A stretch of DNA of 5,185 nt from Alcaligenaceae bacterium (GTDB lineage Bacteria > Pseudomonadota > Gammaproteobacteria > Burkholderiales > Burkholderiaceae_B): the NCBI GenBank assembly GCA_012512545.1, contig JAAZDZ010000354.1:1-5185 (forward strand). Reading direction: 5' to 3'. The position numbers and the translations under genes were made by a program. The notes beneath the pieces are model-generated. The model did no database searches. It was not told the DNA's origin and saw nothing but the letters and a program-made list of their open reading frames with translations. Numbering within the stretch: the first letter of the stretch is position 1; every line of letters starts with the position of its first letter. Below are positions 1 to 5,185 of this stretch, in pieces.

Positions 1-1013
1 CCACCCAAGCCTGGCGGCAACCGGGTTCCGCCTTCAAGCCTTTCATTTATGCCGCGTCGCTGGAAAAAGGTCTGACACCCGCCACGCAGATCTCAGACGA
101 GCCCTTTGTTCTTACGGCTGAGCAGACCGGCTCCAAGCCCTGGTCACCCAAGAACTACGGCAACGCCTACGAGCCCATGCTGACCATGCGTCAGGGCCTG
201 TACAAGTCGCGCAACATGGTGTCCATCCGCATCATGCAGGCTGTCGGCCCCCAATACGTTCAGGAATACCTGACCCGCTTCGGCTTCGATCGCGAACGCC
301 AGCCCGCCGTGCTGCCTGTCGCGCTGGGCGCGGGCAGCGTCACCCCCCTGCAATTGGCAGGCGCTTATGCCGTCTTTGCCAATGGCGGCTATCGGGTGCC
401 GCCCTACATCATTGATCGCGTCACCGACAGCACCGGCAAGGTCATTATGCAATCCCAACCCGTGGTGGCGGGCGATGCTGCCGCGCGCGTCATTGATGCG
501 CGCACGGCCTATGTCATGAACGACATGCTGCGCGGCGTGGCGACTTCCGGCACCGGCGCCCGCGTACACCGCGAATTCAAACGCGGCGATATCGGCGGCA
601 AGACCGGCACCACCAACGATTCGCACGATGCCTGGTTCGGCGGCTACACGCCCGAAAAGGTCGGCGTGGTCTGGATGGGCTTCGATCAACCCCGCTCACT
701 GGGTTCCGGCGAAACCGGCGGTGGCGCTGCCCTGCCGATCTGGATGAACTACATGCGCTTCGCCTTGAAGGACATCCCTGTCGCGGAAGTTCCACCCCCG
801 CCGTCCGGCCTCAACCGCATCCAGGGCGATTTCTACTTTGCCGAATATCCCCCAGGCCAGGCAGTGGCGCGCGTCGGCCTGCCCTCGCCCAGCGACGCTT
901 TGCTGGGGCCTGGCGGCAACTCGTTTGTAGACAGCGTTTCCGATGGGATTGGCGATCTTCTGAACCAGCTCAGGAACAACAATACGGCCCAGCCGGAATA
1001 CATTCCCTTCTGA
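1..1013 (+). CDS. mrcA: Penicillin-binding protein 1A (class A PBP), C-terminal transpeptidase part; 5' end outside window
   Basis: Bifunctional peptidoglycan synthase anchored in the inner membrane; only the C-terminal D,D-transpeptidase half (cross-linking of stem peptides, beta-lactam target) is visible. The frame is open from base 3 to the TGA at 1011-1013, about 336 residues; the family is usually roughly 770-850, so the membrane anchor and glycosyltransferase domain lie to the left. All three active-site motifs are seen: SxxK as SAFK inside QPGSAFKPF (catalytic Ser at 27-29), SxN as SRN (207-215), and KTG as GGKTGTT (Lys at 600-602). The first Met codon inside the window (177) is internal to the domain, not a start. 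After the KTG motif come the usual AWFGGYTP and VWMGFD segments, a proline-rich linker (PPPPSG) and a low-complexity tail with Asn-rich LRNNNT, ending EYIPF. I see no frameshift or missing catalytic residue. It points toward the MarR gene with a 34-bp gap. A PBP1b or PBP1c assignment is less likely given motif context and tail. Confidence 0.95.
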   Translation, partial: TQAWRQPGSAFKPFIYAASLEKGLTPATQISDEPFVLTAEQTGSKPWSPKNYGNAYEPMLTMRQGLYKSRNMVSIRIMQAVGPQYVQEYLTRFGFDRERQPAVLPVALGAGSVTPLQLAGAYAVFANGGYRVPPYIIDRVTDSTGKVIMQSQPVVAGDAAARVIDARTAYVMNDMLRGVATSGTGARVHREFKRGDIGGKTGTTNDSHDAWFGGYTPEKVGVVWMGFDQPRSLGSGETGGGAALPIWMNYMRFALKDIPVAEVPPPPSGLNRIQGDFYFAEYPPGQAVARVGLPSPSDALLGPGGNSFVDSVSDGIGDLLNQLRNNNTAQPEYIPF

Positions 1014-1047
1014 CCGCAATGCGGCTGGAAGGGCCTGTGCCCCGGGT

Positions 1048-1590
1048 TTACGGTGTTTCGGCCGGTTCGCTCTCGATGACGCGCTGGTCGATCTGCTTCA
1101 TATTTTCAAGCATCTTGAGCAGGTAATGCACCATGTGGGTCAGGTCGCCCACCGAGAAATCCTGCAATGCGTCTTCGTAATACGCCCGTATCTTGGGACG
1201 GGCTTTATCCTGCCAGACGACACGCCCCGAGGGCGTCATTCTTATCAGACGCGAACGGCGGTCCCGTTCATCGTAGGCGCGGCGGATATGACCATCGCGT
1301 TCAAGGCGCCCGATCACTCCAGACAGATTCTGACGGCTGACCATCAGGTAACGAGCCAGGTCATTGACGCTCATGCCGACAGCGACTTCAGGCCGCGAGA
1401 GCGCGCCCAGCACGGCCCACTGCTGCGTGGTGAGGCCCTCGCTCTCGACAGCGCGAGACCCCGTCTTGTGCAGAAGGTTGGCGCATTGGTACAAGCGGAA
1501 AAACAATCGGTTGGCCAGTTCCATGCGGACTTCATCGCGCGGATCCTGATCCGATTCATCATGCCTGGGGCCTGCCAGGGTGCTACACAT
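1048..1590 (-). CDS. MarR-family winged helix-turn-helix transcriptional regulator
   Basis: 180-residue cytoplasmic DNA-binding protein, expected to act as a homodimer that binds a palindromic operator and is released by a small, often aromatic or phenolic, ligand (family knowledge). Visible parts: charged N-terminal extension (1-22), dimerisation helix starting MELANRLFFRLYQ (23-45), LTTQQWAVLGAL helix (53-64), helix MSVNDLARYL (73-82), recognition helix SRQNLSGVIGRLERDG (85-100), wing with the DERDRRSRLIRMTPSGR signature (107-123), and a C-terminal dimerisation helix (about 147-170). The ATG at 1590-1588 has a GGGGAG Shine-Dalgarno (complement of 1601-1606) 10 nt upstream, which supports this start. 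A second ATG at residue 23 (1524-1522) sits where the conserved domain begins, so the 22-residue acidic extension could be over-called. The gene lies downstream of the transporter operon on the same strand, behind a terminator. Its ligand and targets cannot be read from sequence; control of the neighbouring transporter is an inference. Confidence 0.93.
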   Translation of the reverse strand: MCSTLAGPRHDESDQDPRDEVRMELANRLFFRLYQCANLLHKTGSRAVESEGLTTQQWAVLGALSRPEVAVGMSVNDLARYLMVSRQNLSGVIGRLERDGHIRRAYDERDRRSRLIRMTPSGRVVWQDKARPKIRAYYEDALQDFSVGDLTHMVHYLLKMLENMKQIDQRVIESEPAETP

Positions 1591-1621
1591 AAGGCTTTAT
1601 CTCCCCGTCAAGGAAAATCCG

Positions 1622-1653
1622 GCGCTTTCAGCCATGCGGAATGGCAGCAGCGC
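1622..1653 (-). repeat. Imperfect stem-loop in the leader of the MarR gene
   Basis: Two nested pairs of arms: GCGCT (1622-1626) with AGCGC (1649-1653), and GCCAT (1631-1635) with ATGGC (1641-1645), separated by 4/3-nt internal loops and closed by a 5-nt loop. That gives ten base pairs in total. Read on the minus strand, the structure is followed by CGG and a short ATTTT run, then the Shine-Dalgarno. It could be a leader hairpin, a weak attenuator, or a protein-binding palindrome; it could also be chance in GC-rich DNA. Confidence 0.35.
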
Positions 1654-1683
1654 AAACACCCTTCATTTTGACAGAATTGCCGA

Positions 1684-1700
1684 CCGCCAATGGATGGCGG
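1684..1700. promoter_or_regulatory. 17-bp inverted repeat, candidate MarR operator
   Basis: CCGCCA (1684-1689), 5-nt spacer, TGGCGG (1695-1700), a perfect 6+6 palindrome about 94 bp upstream of the MarR gene start and just past the terminator of the transporter operon. MarR-family proteins commonly bind inverted repeats of about 16-20 bp near their own promoter, so the position fits autoregulation. The arms are GC-rich, whereas many MarR operators are AT-rich, and no clear promoter overlaps it. Assignment as an operator is inference. Confidence 0.3.
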
Positions 1701-1704
1701 CGGC

Positions 1705-1728
1705 AAAATGCGGGCCACAAGGGCCCGC
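1705..1728 (-). terminator. Intrinsic (rho-independent) terminator of the liv-type operon
   Basis: On the minus strand a perfect 7-bp GC-only stem, GCGGGCC and GGCCCGC (1728-1722 and 1716-1710), encloses a 5-nt loop and is followed at once by ATTTTG. It lies 8 nt after the TAA of the substrate-binding protein gene (1737-1739). The U-tract is short (four T), so termination may be incomplete, but stem, loop size and location all fit an operon end. It implies that the downstream MarR gene is mostly transcribed separately. Confidence 0.75.
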
Positions 1729-1736
1729 TTCTGGAT

Positions 1737-2927
1737 TTACATTTTGCACAGCGGCGAAGCTGGCGGAGTGATTGATGCCGGGTAGGCGGTTTCAATCACA
1801 GGACGCAGCTTGTCGCCGTCCATCTGCACACGCGCCATGTAGTTGGGGATCAGCATCTGGTTGTCTTCGGCCCGGATCTGGACTGTCCCGTACAGGCTTT
1901 CGACTTCCGCGCCACGCAAGGCTTCCATGACGGGGCCAGGCTCTACGCTGCCTGCCTTGGTCACGCCCTGGAACAGCACCATGGCGCCGTTATATGCCTG
2001 CCCTTCAGTATCTGTCGGGTAGCGGCCATGCTTTGCCTTGAAGGCATCGACAAACGCCTGGGTCTGTTCCGTCTTGATGTCCGGCGTGAAACCCACGTTG
2101 CCAGGCACGTTCTGCAAGGCATTGTCGGTGGCATCCACCACAAAGTTCGACAGCAGGGCATGGCCGATCAGCGGCGTTGCAGGAATCAGGTTGAAGTCGG
2201 CGGCCTGCTTCACAAAGGTGATGGCGCCGGACACATCGGCAAACCAGATCGCATCGGCGTTGGCTGCGCGCAGCTGCTGAATATAAGGCGCGTAGTCTTT
2301 GGTGCCCAGTGGCGCGAACAGCTTGAGCGGCACTTGCTTGCCCTTGTCTGTCACGATTTTCTCGAACAGTTGGGCAGAGTCATGGCCCCATACATAATCG
2401 GCCGCCAGAATCGCGAAGTTGTTGCCTTCATCGATGTAGTTCTGCAACCAGCTTTCTATCATGGCCATATCCATGGCATCTGAATGGTTGGTGCGGATGA
2501 AGCGCGGGCTGCAGGCATCGGTGGTCAGGCGGTCAGCCTTGCTGATGGTGCCAATGAAAGCGGCGTCCCAGCGGGTCAGGTTCTGGCTGATCGCAAGCGA
2601 AATGCCCGAAGTGATGGGGCCGATAATGAATTTATTACCTTCCCGAACCAGTTTTTCCGCCACCCGGCGGCCTGCATCGGGCGTACTTTCGTCATCGCCT
2701 TCAACCACGATGATCTGTCGTCCATCCACGCCTCCTTTGGCGTTGGCTTCTTCCACGGCAAAGCGCACGCCGCTCAGGACGTCGGCGCCCATTGTGGAGA
2801 AAGCGCCTGATTTGGAAGAAATAAGCGCGATGCGCAAGGGGTCTTTTTCCTGCGCAGCGGCTGGCAGGGTGAAGCTGGTAAGCAATGCCGCACTGAGTAA
2901 AAGCGGCGTCAGGGCCTTGAACTTCAT
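1737..2927 (-). CDS. Periplasmic substrate-binding protein of a HAAT/Liv-type ABC importer
   Basis: 396-residue type I periplasmic binding protein (Peripla_BP_6-like, LivJ/LivK relatives) that captures the solute and docks on the LivHM permease. An N-terminal Sec signal peptide is clear: MKFK, a hydrophobic core (about 5-21), then PAAAQ with likely cleavage after Ala25. There is no lipobox Cys, so the protein should be soluble. The first lobe starts LRIALISSKSGAFSTMG and DVLSGVRFAVEEANAKGGVDGR (49-70), then GDDESTPDAGRR and the GPITSGIS ligand-loop region (103-110). The second lobe includes DYVWGHD (177-183), PLGTKDYAPYIQQL (206-219) and the ADAIWFADVSG strand (224-234). There are only two Cys, at 139 and 394, the latter in the C-terminal LCKM; they may form a disulfide. 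The ATG is preceded by a perfect AGGAGG. It is the last gene of the operon and is followed by a terminator. Substrate is not determinable: branched-chain amino acids are the default, and other amino acids, amides or aromatic acids are possible. Confidence 0.93.
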   Translation of the reverse strand: MKFKALTPLLLSAALLTSFTLPAAAQEKDPLRIALISSKSGAFSTMGADVLSGVRFAVEEANAKGGVDGRQIIVVEGDDESTPDAGRRVAEKLVREGNKFIIGPITSGISLAISQNLTRWDAAFIGTISKADRLTTDACSPRFIRTNHSDAMDMAMIESWLQNYIDEGNNFAILAADYVWGHDSAQLFEKIVTDKGKQVPLKLFAPLGTKDYAPYIQQLRAANADAIWFADVSGAITFVKQAADFNLIPATPLIGHALLSNFVVDATDNALQNVPGNVGFTPDIKTEQTQAFVDAFKAKHGRYPTDTEGQAYNGAMVLFQGVTKAGSVEPGPVMEALRGAEVESLYGTVQIRAEDNQMLIPNYMARVQMDGDKLRPVIETAYPASITPPASPLCKM

Positions 2928-2935
2928 CGGTGTAA

Positions 2936-2941
2936 CCTCCT
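2936..2941 (-). promoter_or_regulatory. Strong ribosome-binding site of the substrate-binding protein gene
   Basis: The minus strand reads AGGAGG, 8 nt before the ATG at 2927-2925. This is a full match to the anti-Shine-Dalgarno core. It is stronger than the GGGAG (3694-3690) before the livF-like gene or AAGGAAG (4411-4405) before the livG-like gene, and it fixes the start of the signal peptide. It fits the need for more binding protein than permease or ATPase. Confidence 0.8.
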
Positions 2942-2955
2942 GAAAGAGTAATGCG

Positions 2956-2970
2956 CCGGAATCGTTCCGG
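2956..2970 (-). repeat. Intercistronic hairpin between livF-like and binding-protein genes
   Basis: CCGGAA (2956-2961), 3-nt loop, TTCCGG (2965-2970): a perfect 6-bp stem in the 51-bp gap after the livF-like stop. No T-tract follows on the minus strand, so it is unlikely to be a terminator. It could protect the 5' end of a processed binding-protein mRNA or block 3'-5' decay. Function is inferred only from position. Confidence 0.45.
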
Positions 2971-2978
2971 TTGCCGGG

Positions 2979-3683
2979 TTAAATAACAACATGGGACTGC
3001 AAATCTTCGAGGCTCTGCTGCGTATTGGAGACCTCGCCTTGATTGACGACTGTGCCTTTGGCCATGGCCAGATAACGGTACGCCACGCGCACGACAAGAT
3101 TCATGTTCTGCTCAATGAGCAATAACGCCGTGCCCTGCTCCGCGACATGATTGAAAATGTCGGCCAGTTGATCGACGATGACGGGAGCCAGCCCTTCGGT
3201 CGGTTCATCCAGCAGCAGCAGGTCGGGGTTGGTCATCAGGGCGCGCCCTACGGCCAGCATCTGCTGCTGCCCGCCGGACAACGCCGTGCCCGGGGTATGC
3301 GCGCGCTCCTGCAGTATCGGAAACAGCTTATAGATTTCCGATACTGTCCAGGGGCCTTTGCGCCCTACGGCGCCGCCAAGCAGCAGGTTTTCCTCGACAG
3401 TGAGATTGGCCACAATGCGGCGCCCCTGGGGCACGACGGCAATCCCATGCTGGGCGGCGTGATAGGGGCGCGGGCGGGCCAGTTGATCCGCCCCCAGCCA
3501 GAGCTCGCCCCCTTTCATTTGCGCAATGCCCAGCACGGTATTGACGACTGTTGTCTTACCTACGCCATTGCGCCCGATCAGCGCGACCCGCTCGCCCGCA
3601 TTCACCTGCAGGCTCAGATCATGAAGAATGTGCGCGGCTCCGTAATAGGCATGCACGTGGCGCAACGAAAGTAATGTGCTCAT
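2979..3683 (-). CDS. livF: LivF-type ABC transporter ATP-binding protein
   Basis: 234-residue cytoplasmic ATPase that pairs with the LivG-type subunit to drive import. Motifs in order: Walker A GRNGVGKTT (37-45, Lys43), Q-loop Gln86 in VVPQGRRIVANLTVEENL, which is a hallmark of the LivF branch, ABC signature LSGGQQQ (135-141), Walker B LLLLDEP (155-161, catalytic Glu160), D-loop EGLAP (163-167). The switch position reads IEQN, so the usual His is Gln192; this is normal for LivF proteins and not a defect. Length matches the family. The ATG at 3683-3681 overlaps the livG-like stop by 4 bp (ATGA) and has GGGAG 6 nt upstream, indicating translational coupling. Assignment as LivF rather than another ATPase rests on the PQGRR segment, the EQN switch and gene order. 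Confidence 0.94.
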   Translation of the reverse strand: MSTLLSLRHVHAYYGAAHILHDLSLQVNAGERVALIGRNGVGKTTVVNTVLGIAQMKGGELWLGADQLARPRPYHAAQHGIAVVPQGRRIVANLTVEENLLLGGAVGRKGPWTVSEIYKLFPILQERAHTPGTALSGGQQQMLAVGRALMTNPDLLLLDEPTEGLAPVIVDQLADIFNHVAEQGTALLLIEQNMNLVVRVAYRYLAMAKGTVVNQGEVSNTQQSLEDLQSHVVI

Positions 3684-4399
3684 GCCGCGCTCCCAAGATA
3701 GGCGGTTCTGACCCGCGGGTCGGCCCTGACCTCGGCCGGCAGCCCCTTGGCAATGACGCGCCCCAGTTCAAAGACGACCACCGAATTGCAAATGCCGAAT
3801 ACGACATCCATATCGTGCTCAACCAGCAGCACCGACACGTCCCACATGGAGGTCAGCGCCTGCAGGTGGCGCGCAAGATCGTGTGATTCCTTGGCGGAAA
3901 GACCGGCCATGGGCTCGTCGAGCAGCAGCACCTTGGGGCGGCCAGTCAGCGCCAGGGCAAGATCCAGCCGCCGCTGCTCGCCATAGCCCAGTTCCCCGGC
4001 AAGCACATCGCTGAGATCGGCCAGGTTGAGTTCCTGGATGATGGCGTCGGCATCGGCGCTCCAGTCTTCCACCCCCGTCTTCCAGGAGGCCAGCTCAATC
4101 TGGCGGCGGACTGTCATGCCTTCAAAGATGCTGGTGCGCTGAAAGCTGCGCGACAGGCCACGCTGGCGACGTTCCACAACATCCAGCGAGGTAATGTCAG
4201 CGCCGTCGAGAATGATCTGGCCGCGTGCGATCGCGCTGCGCCCGGTGATGGCGTCGATCACCGTGGATTTGCCCGCGCCGTTGGGGCCGATAAGCCCGCA
4301 AATGCTGCCACGATGCAGTTCCAGGTCAACCCCGTTAAGGGCCCGGACGCCGCCATAGTAGAGCGCAACATCATGCGCCTGAAGAACGGGGGAACTCAT
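3680..4399 (-). CDS. livG: LivG-type ABC transporter ATP-binding protein
   Basis: 239-residue cytoplasmic ATPase, partner of the LivF-type subunit. Motifs: Walker A GPNGAGKST (38-46, Lys44), Q-loop Gln87 in RSFQRTSIF, signature LGYGEQRRLDLALAL beginning at 137, Walker B VLLLDEPMAGLS (157-168, Glu162) and switch His195 in LLVEHDMD. A signature with YG-[QE]-Q in place of LSGGQ is typical of the LivG branch (often LPYGQQRRLE). The helical stretch between Q-loop and signature (about 92-136) looks shorter than in classical LivG of about 255 residues, which accounts for the reduced length; no frameshift is apparent. The start ATG (4399-4397) overlaps the permease stop in ATGA and has AAGGAAG 5 nt upstream. 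Both ends overlap neighbours, so the three genes are surely cotranscribed. Confidence 0.94.
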   Translation of the reverse strand: MSSPVLQAHDVALYYGGVRALNGVDLELHRGSICGLIGPNGAGKSTVIDAITGRSAIARGQIILDGADITSLDVVERRQRGLSRSFQRTSIFEGMTVRRQIELASWKTGVEDWSADADAIIQELNLADLSDVLAGELGYGEQRRLDLALALTGRPKVLLLDEPMAGLSAKESHDLARHLQALTSMWDVSVLLVEHDMDVVFGICNSVVVFELGRVIAKGLPAEVRADPRVRTAYLGSAA

Positions 4400-5185
4400 G
4401 CTGTCTTCCTTTTCATCTGAGCCTGCGCGCCCTTGGCTTGCTGCCTTTTCTTGAAGCAGTTCATCACCGCGCCGGTAATGCCGTGGGGCGAAAACACAAT
4501 GACGGCAATCAGAGCAGCGCCGAAGATGGCCATGGAATAGGTGGCGTAATCACCCAGGATGTCGCGCACCATGAAATACACAATCGCGCCTACGATGGGG
4601 CCAGCCAGACTCTGGAAGCCGCCAACGATCACCATCAGCAAGGTGATGGCAGACACGCTCCAGTGCAGGCTTTCGGGGGAGACAAAACCCGAACTGAAAT
4701 TGGAAAGCAGCCCCGCGATGGCGGAAACCACCGCCGATATCGCATAGACCAGCGCTTTGGGCGCCGTGGTACGCATGCCGATGAAACGCGCCCTTTCCTC
4801 GTTGTCGCGAATCGCTTCCGTGACCGCGCCAAAGCGCGTCTTCAGCAGCAGGTGCAGCACCAGCGCCACCACCACCATGGAAACCCAGGCGATCATGAAC
4901 ATCACTTCGGGCTTGTGCAGCACGCTGTCAGGCACGCCAAAAAGCGTTCTGGGCCAGGGCACGCCCATGCCGTCCGAGCCGCCGGTCATGCCGCGCGTGC
5001 GGGTGGCCAGCAGGTAGAACATCTGGCCAATGGCCAGCGTCAGCATGCCAAAGGCGATTCCGGGCACGCGCACAATCACCAGCCCCACGGCGAAGGCAGC
5101 CAGACCAATGCCGATCAGGATGACCGGAATGGCCCATTCCGCCGACAGCCAGTCCATGCCCAGAACAATGCCCATGGCATAGCCG
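4396..5185 (-). CDS. livM: LivM-type ABC transporter permease, 5' end outside window
   Basis: Inner-membrane permease of the BPD_transp_2 family that forms the channel with a LivH-type partner. The frame stays open through the right edge: Gly-Tyr-Ala codons precede the Met at 5175-5173, so that Met is probably internal and about 262 residues of the protein are visible. Counting from that Met, hydrophobic spans occur near 15-35, 39-57, 92-111, 141-160, 174-203 and 214-230. Family landmarks: SLRLRG-like VRVPGIAFGMLTLAIGQ (35-51), TGGSDGMGVP (64-73), the cytoplasmic coupling segment AIRDNEERARFIGM (121-134), and VGGFQSLAGPIVGA (184-197). It ends in a basic tail (KKRQQ...MKRK), expected to be cytoplasmic. 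The stop overlaps the livG-like start by 4 bp. The LivH-type gene and the operon promoter are presumably beyond position 5185. Confidence 0.92.
   Translation of the reverse strand, partial: GYAMGIVLGMDWLSAEWAIPVILIGIGLAAFAVGLVIVRVPGIAFGMLTLAIGQMFYLLATRTRGMTGGSDGMGVPWPRTLFGVPDSVLHKPEVMFMIAWVSMVVVALVLHLLLKTRFGAVTEAIRDNEERARFIGMRTTAPKALVYAISAVVSAIAGLLSNFSSGFVSPESLHWSVSAITLLMVIVGGFQSLAGPIVGAIVYFMVRDILGDYATYSMAIFGAALIAVIVFSPHGITGAVMNCFKKRQQAKGAQAQMKRKTA

Larger units (their letters stand above)
1591..1736. other. Intergenic region between the binding-protein gene and the MarR gene
   Basis: 146 bp of non-coding sequence. From the transporter side it holds an intrinsic terminator (1705-1728), then a 17-bp inverted repeat (1684-1700), an A/T-richer patch (about 1663-1680), a larger imperfect stem-loop (1622-1653) and the Shine-Dalgarno of the MarR gene (1601-1606). 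I looked for a sigma-70 promoter for the MarR gene. The closest elements are TTGGCG (complement of 1685-1690) with CAAAAT, but the spacing is only about 14 nt, so I do not call a promoter. Confidence 0.8.

Noticed and set aside
144..689. 181-codon open frame on the minus strand within mrcA
   Set aside because: It lies wholly antisense to a frame with all three transpeptidase motifs; its Ala/Gly/His-rich, repetitive composition is that of a reverse-frame shadow in GC-rich DNA, and no family is recognisable.
1606..1611. TTGACG on the minus strand as a -35 box for the MarR gene
   Set aside because: It lies only about 15 bp before the ATG, and no acceptable -10 hexamer occurs 16-18 bp downstream; any such promoter would also require initiation past the ATG that has the Shine-Dalgarno.
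1126..1671. 181-codon plus-strand open frame opposite the MarR gene
   Set aside because: The minus strand encodes a clear MarR domain with its own Shine-Dalgarno; the plus-strand product has no recognisable motif and is a codon-bias shadow.
2028..2943. Overlapping plus-strand open frames of 80-160 codons opposite the binding-protein gene
   Set aside because: Antisense to a protein with a signal peptide and a full type I binding-protein fold; no ribosome-binding sites or recognisable domains.
2956..2970. Hairpin after livF as an intrinsic terminator
   Set aside because: Six-bp stem with no T-tract on the minus strand; the downstream binding-protein gene belongs functionally to the operon.
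5173..5175. ATG as the true start of the permease
   Set aside because: The frame remains open to the window edge (Gly-Tyr-Ala before the Met), the visible protein lacks the N-terminal membrane segments usual for LivM, and no Shine-Dalgarno can be seen in the ten bases available.
1..5185. CRISPR array, tRNA/rRNA gene, insertion sequence, attachment site or novel defence system
   Set aside because: No spaced direct repeats, cloverleaf-like segments, transposase motifs or terminal inverted repeats seen; every sizeable stretch is explained by standard cell-wall, regulator and transporter genes.

Overview
The window is an ordinary-looking piece of a GC-rich proteobacterial chromosome, most likely from a betaproteobacterium of the Burkholderiales (Alcaligenaceae-like). 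That placement is an inference from the style of the penicillin-binding protein, from the high-affinity branched-chain-type (HAAT/Liv) transporter whose binding protein ends in a C-terminal Cys-Lys-Met, and from base composition. No rRNA or other phylogenetic marker is present.

Layout. Positions 1-1013 (+ strand) hold the 3' part of a class A penicillin-binding protein of the PBP1a type (mrcA/ponA), with the complete transpeptidase active site. It converges, across a 34-bp gap, on a minus-strand MarR-family regulator gene (1590-1048). Upstream of that gene is a 146-bp non-coding stretch (1591-1736). It contains a good intrinsic terminator for the transporter operon and two inverted repeats near the MarR gene. 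The rest of the window is a minus-strand transporter operon, transcribed from high to low coordinates: livM-like permease (cut by the right edge), livG-like ATPase, livF-like ATPase, then a periplasmic substrate-binding protein. The permease/livG and livG/livF junctions are 4-bp ATGA overlaps. The binding-protein gene follows a 51-bp gap that holds a short hairpin and a perfect AGGAGG ribosome-binding site.

How it works together. The binding protein would capture a small carboxylated solute in the periplasm. It would deliver it to the LivM permease and a LivH partner, presumably encoded just beyond position 5185, and the LivG/LivF ATPase pair would power import. The solute may be a branched-chain amino acid or, equally plausibly, another amino acid, amide or aromatic/organic acid; sequence alone does not decide. 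The adjacent MarR regulator may control the transporter, itself, or both. It is separated from the operon by a terminator, so it probably has its own promoter.

I found no evidence for a new biological system, mobile element, CRISPR array, RNA gene or phage here. The points most worth checking are regulatory: the inverted repeats before the MarR gene, the hairpin before the binding-protein gene, and the tight convergence of mrcA with the MarR gene.
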